From: Ciona intestinalis
Taxonomy: Eukaryota; Chordata; Ascidiacea; Phlebobranchia; Cionidae
Length of the DNA: 64,000 bases
Direction: 5' to 3'
Assembly (NCBI RefSeq): GCF_000224145.3
Contig: NC_020168.2
Span: 2,615,171 to 2,679,170, forward strand
The translations under genes and the position numbers were made by a program. Under the pieces are notes generated by a model. It saw only the letters and a list, made by a program, of their open reading frames with translations, did not search any database and was not told the DNA's origin. Shown piece by piece: positions 59,301 to 64,000 of the stretch (position 1 is its first letter; the number at the start of each line of letters is the position of its first letter).

Positions 59301-62300
59301 GAAACCTGCGTTTAGAAATTCAGTTATGACCAAGTTGTTAAAGAATGCTCTTGGAGGAAACAGCAAAACTATTATGGTAGTCATTTTATATTATTCGTTT
59401 AACTGTTCATGTTTTTGCTACTTCCTAAACTATTATGTTGTACAGCAAGCATGGATGAATGGATGTAATAATAATAGTAATAATAACTTTTTATTTGTCT
59501 CTTCGATTACGGTAGTGAAAATTTAGAAATATTTGAAACGAAAAGACAGGATATACCGACAAAACAACAGTTGTTAAAACACGTTACAATTAAAAACATA
59601 TTTATAATTTGTTGGAAGAAAATAAGTGTGGTCTCTACACCTAGCAAACTTACTTTATCCTCTCGTGGCCGGAAAACAGCAGTCGCTATAACAACCCATT
59701 ATATCTAAGTTAAAGGCAGCCACGCTACCCAATTATGCTACGGCACCGGACAAGCATGATCCTATTATATGAATTTTTCGAAAAAATAACAAATTTATGC
59801 ATCTTGTATTCCTTGGTTTTACCTGAACATGTCATAGTGAATCCCAGGGAACTGATTTCACATACCAACATATTTACACCCTGCCTGAAAAACATGAAGT
59901 CCGTATAAGTTTACCTTTTTGGATTTAAAAGGAAAATGACTCAGATTCTTCACTGCATATGTAATCAACTGTAATCAACTATCTATATTTAACTTTGAAC
60001 TGAGTAACATACTGTTCTTGCAGCTGGCTGCATTGAGTCCTTCAGACAGCGATTATGGTGAAACTTTGTCAACTTTGCGATTTGCTGATCGTGCAAAACA
60101 AATCAAGACAAAAGCTGTAGTAAATGAAGATCCTAATGTGAAACTCATTCGAGAATTACGAGAAGAAATCGCCCAGCTAAAAGGTGAAAGTTAAAATTTA
60201 GTTCATTTTGTTTTCAAAGGTTAAAATTAAATATCGAAACATAGAAGAGTTATTGAATAGTTTGACCAAATTATTTTTTCTGTAAGTGCTCTACTTACAT
60301 GTGGTTTATTTCTGTTTAAAATCTTGGACAGATCAACTACAGCAAACAGCTGCTCCCTCAGTGCCAATGGAAAAATACACTGAAGTTATAAATAAGAATG
60401 AAGAACAGGTTGGTATAATTAACACACAAGTGGATATTAAACTTAAGTATACTAAGGTGCTCTGTTAAACTGTTTTTCCTTTCCCTTATTTATGTTTTTT
60501 GTGTTTATCTTTTATTTAAGCAACTACACAATACTAGACCATAAATAAAATTCATTAAGGCCTTAGATTTGAGCGTTTCTATTCTCTATTAAACGCATAG
60601 AAGTTTTGTGATGTTTTTATATTATTTCTATATTGCTGTGCCTTCTTCCTACGTTATTCTTGTCTCTAGCCTGACCTTTCATTCTAAGCAGCGTAGTGTT
60701 AGAGTACGTTGTGTGTTAGACTACTAGGTGTCTGTCATATTGTGAACGTGAACTATGTTAGATTAACCATTGCTTAAGTGTGTTATAGCTCACTTAAGTT
60801 AGTTGAAATAAAACCAGAGACCTAATTTTAAAAAGTTTCTTTAATGGTTCATTACAGTATTCATATTGTAAATATTAATTAAAATGTGTGCACTTGCGTA
60901 TTCTAGATCAAGAGTTTACAAACTCAACTGGAAAAATCAGCTGTAGAATGGGAATCAAGGATGAGAGAAAATGAAAAGAGCATAAGAGCAGATTTAAAAG
61001 AGAAAAAAGCTCAAAAAGTAAATGTATAAAACTTAAAAAAAAGACCTAATACATTGTAATTCTCTATGCAATTAAAGGTTTTATCAAATAAAAAATTAAC
61101 AGTGTAAAAGTAAGTTTAATATTCAGTTACTGAAAAAAATATTTTGAGTACAGTTTTCCCATTCCTCATTTAATGTTTTACAACTCAAATAAAACAGAAA
61201 AAGAGAAAACGAAACCCTCACATTTGGAGTCTGAATTCAGATATAATGTTAAGTGGTGCTGTGGTTCAATATACGCCAGTTGGACAAACTACAGTTGGCA
61301 GTTCTAAAGAATCAAACATTCAAATTTTGGGGTGAGAAAATTTAAATTTAGCTGTTGTTCATTTTATCTTAGGATATATGTCATGTTAATATTGAATGTA
61401 AGAGTTAAAGAATGTAATTTATTCATCCTCGCGTGACTGGAAAAAGTCAGTCGTTAAACACGGTATTCTGTTTTATACAATTCAAGCCAGCTAAAGAGTT
61501 ACCAATTATGTTACTTCGTGGGTAATTGTTTTTAAAAGAATTTTTTTATTTGTGGCTGATAATTTGGACAACCCATTAGTGACCACTGGGTTGGAGCAAT
61601 TGCTGATAAATGTCTTTTCCAAGGACACATACCCCAGAAATGGTAGCAGCGATGAGCCTTGAACCCATTACCTCTGCGCTTATGGCGCCTTACAATATTA
61701 AAATACATGACTGTTTGTTTAAAAAATCCAGGCACTGCCTACTACCATCTAGTCTAATAAAAAACAGTTACAGACCTATATATATGGTAAATTACAAAGT
61801 TTGTTCTAAAGAATTCAATCTGAGCATACTGTGATAACAAATGAGGAAAACGAACATATTTTCATCTCCCCTGTTTCTGAGGAAGCTACAGTTCGTGTTA
61901 ATGGAATACGTGTTACAGAAAAAACAAGGCTAGCCCACCATGACAGGTTAGTTGCTAAGTTTCTATATGTGTGTGATTTTTATGATAAATGTAAATTATG
62001 ATCATAGGTGACAAAAAGTTGAGTCCATTGCTATATTGTTTTAAAAGACATTCTTTTAAACGGCTAGGCTTTTGTAATGCTATGTCTTCTGACCTAATTT
62101 GTCTCCTTACTTAATTATGGAAAAGTGACTGAAAATAAACATTATCTATCGCAAATTGTTGATTCCATAATATTTCGATTTTTACACAGAATTCTTTTTG
62201 GATCAGTTGATTTGTTTGTATTTGAGCATCCATATGAATTGGCGAAATTAAAAAGAAATAATATGAAACCTACCAAAGCGTCTTTTGAATTAGCTAGATC

Positions 62301-63512
62301 TGAAATCTTTTTGCACTGTTCTTATGAAGGTAAACTAAAACTTGTATTTATTAAGTAATATTTATACAGTGAACATTTTCCTTTCAGTAAAAAAAACGAT
62401 TCTTGTATCCTGTAAGGATCTCAATTAAAAGTTCATAAAAAAAATTATAAAAAAATATGATTACATATGAATGTACGACCAAACAACTGCTTTTCGAAAA
62501 AAAATGTTATTTGAATTTAAATCCAGATTTATTGGAGCAAGATTCAACTTTCCTAAAGGGGTTTACTGAAGATGAATATAAAAAAATGAAAGAAGATTTC
62601 ATAAAAAAGCAGGTATAAAAATTACCATTAATTTAATTTTATGAAAAAGCAGGTATAAAAATTACTAATAATTTATTGTCATTTTGTATCTTTGCATGGT
62701 GGAGCAACCTACAACTGCAATATCTTGCAGATTATTTGTATTTGCTTGCTACTACATCTTCTGGCTAAGGCGTAAACCTTCAATATTTAATTTAATACAT
62801 ACTACTGTAATGTTTATAAATGTCATGTTTATTAGAATTATTTGCTTATTTAAAGGAAGAGGAAGCTCAAATGCTGAACTCGAATCATGAAAATGCTCAA
62901 GTCGATTTCGACAAAAGATTCGCAGAAGAAATAGGAAAACTTGTAAGTTAATTATAATTTGTTTGCCTTTAATTAAAAAAGTGTAATTATTGGTTATGCA
63001 CTTCAATTGGGAAAATATTAATGTTAGGATTAAATTCAACCATGCTTTTTCTTGCGGATCACATACTAATTTTAGCTTTAGGTGTTTACTTTGTCAATAG
63101 ATGTCTACTGGATTAGGAAATGTAATTTATGGCAACTTGAGAAGTTCTAACAGGTTTTAAAATTATAAAAAATTGACAGGTTTTTAAATTATTTAGAAAC
63201 CATATTATTTAGAAAGATTTTTCTTTCAATTTTTAATCATAATGTGTCAAAAACAATTAGAAACCTAACATTCTTTATTTACAAGTTTTTTTGTAAACAC
63301 TTTGATGGCCTATGAACATTAATATTCACATTTATTGGAAATGAAGTACAGTAACAATTGAATGTACTACTGATTTGACCATATCTACAAACTAGGTTGA
63401 GTGGCAGGGAAAATTAGCAAAGGAAGCTGAAAAGGAGCATACTCAACAACGGGAAGCACTTGAAGCAGAAATTCGTATATTGCGTAGTGACAAGAATGCA
63501 AACGAAACTGAG
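56367..63512 (+). CDS. Kinesin-3 family motor with FHA domain, KIF28/klp-6-like (3' partial)
   Basis: Sixteen exons: 56367-56408, 57059-57250, 57374-57506, 57862-57929, 58302-58404, 58694-58901, 59190-59376, 60024-60183, 60332-60408, 60907-61017, 61198-61331, 61812-61946, 62190-62329, 62527-62612, 62856-62942, 63396-63512; 660 codons, continuing past the window. The motor domain shows [15 protein letters not shown], the P-loop [21 protein letters not shown], switch I NDTSSRAH, switch II DLAGSERV (split by an intron) and LGGNSKTIM. The neck is [20 protein letters not shown]. An FHA domain follows ([33 protein letters not shown]), then coiled coil. This domain order is kinesin-3; processive microtubule transport is expected. 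Assignment to the KIF28/klp-6 branch is from overall resemblance and is moderate. Intron 1 has AT-AC ends. Confidence 0.85.
56409..57058 (+). other. U12-type AT-AC intron (intron 1 of the kinesin gene)
   Basis: The codons for VRVRPF end at 56408 and the next conserved residues NGREK start at 57059. The intron between them starts ATATCCTTTT, the U12 5' splice consensus, and ends CTTAC. A branch-site match CCTTAAC lies at 57043-57049, with the branch A about 10 nt before the exon. No GT donor near 56408 keeps the frame and the conserved motif. Confidence 0.85.
57572..57836 (+). mobile_element. S1 SINE in kinesin intron 3
   Basis: Diverged full-length copy from GTGCTGTAGCCTAGTGGTTA to TGTGTGGATAAC, ending just before exon 4. 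Confidence 0.75.
58498..58657 (+). mobile_element. S1 SINE 3' fragment in kinesin intron 5
   Basis: Diverged tail: AACTCGTAAGCGGGCA, CACCCAAGTTATAATGACTG, ATAAGTAAG. Confidence 0.65.
59465..59650 (-). mobile_element. S2 SINE-like repeat
   Basis: Reverse copy starting with an AATAATAATA tail and ending GTGTGGTCTCTACACCTAGC, in kinesin intron 7. Confidence 0.75.
59648..59752 (-). mobile_element. S1 SINE, internally deleted
   Basis: Reverse copy carrying tail (CTTACTTTATCCTCTCGTGG) and head (TACGGCACCGG) with most of the body lost. It directly follows an S2 repeat. Confidence 0.7.
61410..61689 (-). mobile_element. S1 SINE, near full length
   Basis: Reverse copy in kinesin intron 11 with tail, GACAACCCATTAGTGACCAC and GAACCCATTACCTCTG motifs. 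Confidence 0.8.
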
Positions 63513-63635
63513 GTTTGGGGCAACTATTTGCAATTTGTTTTTTATTGATTGAAGTAGTTTATATATTTGTCTGTGAGTTAGGTAAAGTGTTATACAGCCC
63601 AAGGATATGTCACTTCAATTATAACTTTTTATCAA

Positions 63636-63757
63636 TATGAATGTAACTTAATTTATTCTTGCGTGGCCAGAAATCGACAGTCGTTAAAACACGGTGTTCT
63701 GTTTCATACACCTGGTGTTAGCTTACAAGTTACCACGTATGTTACTTCGTGTGGGAT
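63636..63757 (-). mobile_element. S1 SINE 3' fragment
   Basis: Reverse tail region after the last kinesin exon in the window. Confidence 0.7.
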
Positions 63758-64000
63758 ATAGTATTTACAAAACCTTTACTACAAGTTTTAAAGTAATTCA
63801 TATATTTATCTGTAAGTTTGCTAAAGTGTTATATAGGGCTGTGGATTTTCCCTATTTTTGTTTAACCGTTAACCGTTCAGTTTTAACCGGTTAACCGATA
63901 CAAGTGTAATCCTAATAAAAGCGTCTTGTTTATCGCTTTTCTTTCGCGAATTTAAAGGCAACTTTACGACGAACGTATGGACTATGCTTGCAATACACGG

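Noticed and set aside
1..64000. CRISPR arrays, operons or phage-like modules
   Set aside because: All direct repeats are explained by MITEs, SINEs or minisatellites, and all genes are spliced eukaryotic genes.

Overview
The window is eukaryotic nuclear DNA, AT-rich, with many short introns, five runs of N and very dense interspersed repeats. The gene style (short exons, GT/AG introns of 0.2-1 kb), the families of short non-autonomous repeats and the signs of high heterozygosity point to a tunicate, most likely a Ciona-type ascidian. This is inferred from pattern and protein similarity, not from a search. No prokaryotic or viral gene was seen.

Layout. (1) 234-1976, + strand: the last four exons of a formin (end of the FH2 domain). 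(2) 2592-7913, +: a complete 13-exon SLC49/FLVCR-like major-facilitator transporter of about 473 residues. (3) 9304-53201, +: a 55-exon gene for a coiled-coil protein of at least about 2,230 residues. I rebuilt it exon by exon with matching splice phases; one exon is cut by an assembly gap and two exons appear twice around another gap. (4) 47858-42771, - strand: a complete 10-exon FHAD1-like gene (N-terminal FHA domain, then coiled coil, 684 residues). It lies antisense and entirely inside intron 49 of the long gene. (5) 56367 to the window edge, +: the first 16 exons of a kinesin-3 motor with an FHA domain (KIF28/klp-6 type). Its first intron has AT-AC ends and U12-type splice signals.

Between and inside the genes are about 23 copies of a ~190 bp palindromic MITE (here M1), about a dozen copies of a tRNA-derived SINE with an ATTC tail (S1), a second SINE-like family ending AATAAAGTTATT (S2), another short dispersed repeat (P), a ~1.2 kb hAT-like element with a perfect 8 bp target duplication, two long perfect inverted repeats and several minisatellites. 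Some of the minisatellites carry or abut 3' splice sites.

The formin, transporter, coiled-coil and motor genes do not form an evident pathway. The FHA coiled-coil protein, the very long coiled-coil protein and the KIF28-like motor could all serve cytoskeletal or ciliary structures, but that is inference. The least expected features are the AT-AC intron, the antisense nested FHA gene, the heptad-sized exon lengths of the host gene, a possible internal first exon, and a probable uncollapsed haplotype that reveals a MITE insertion polymorphism.
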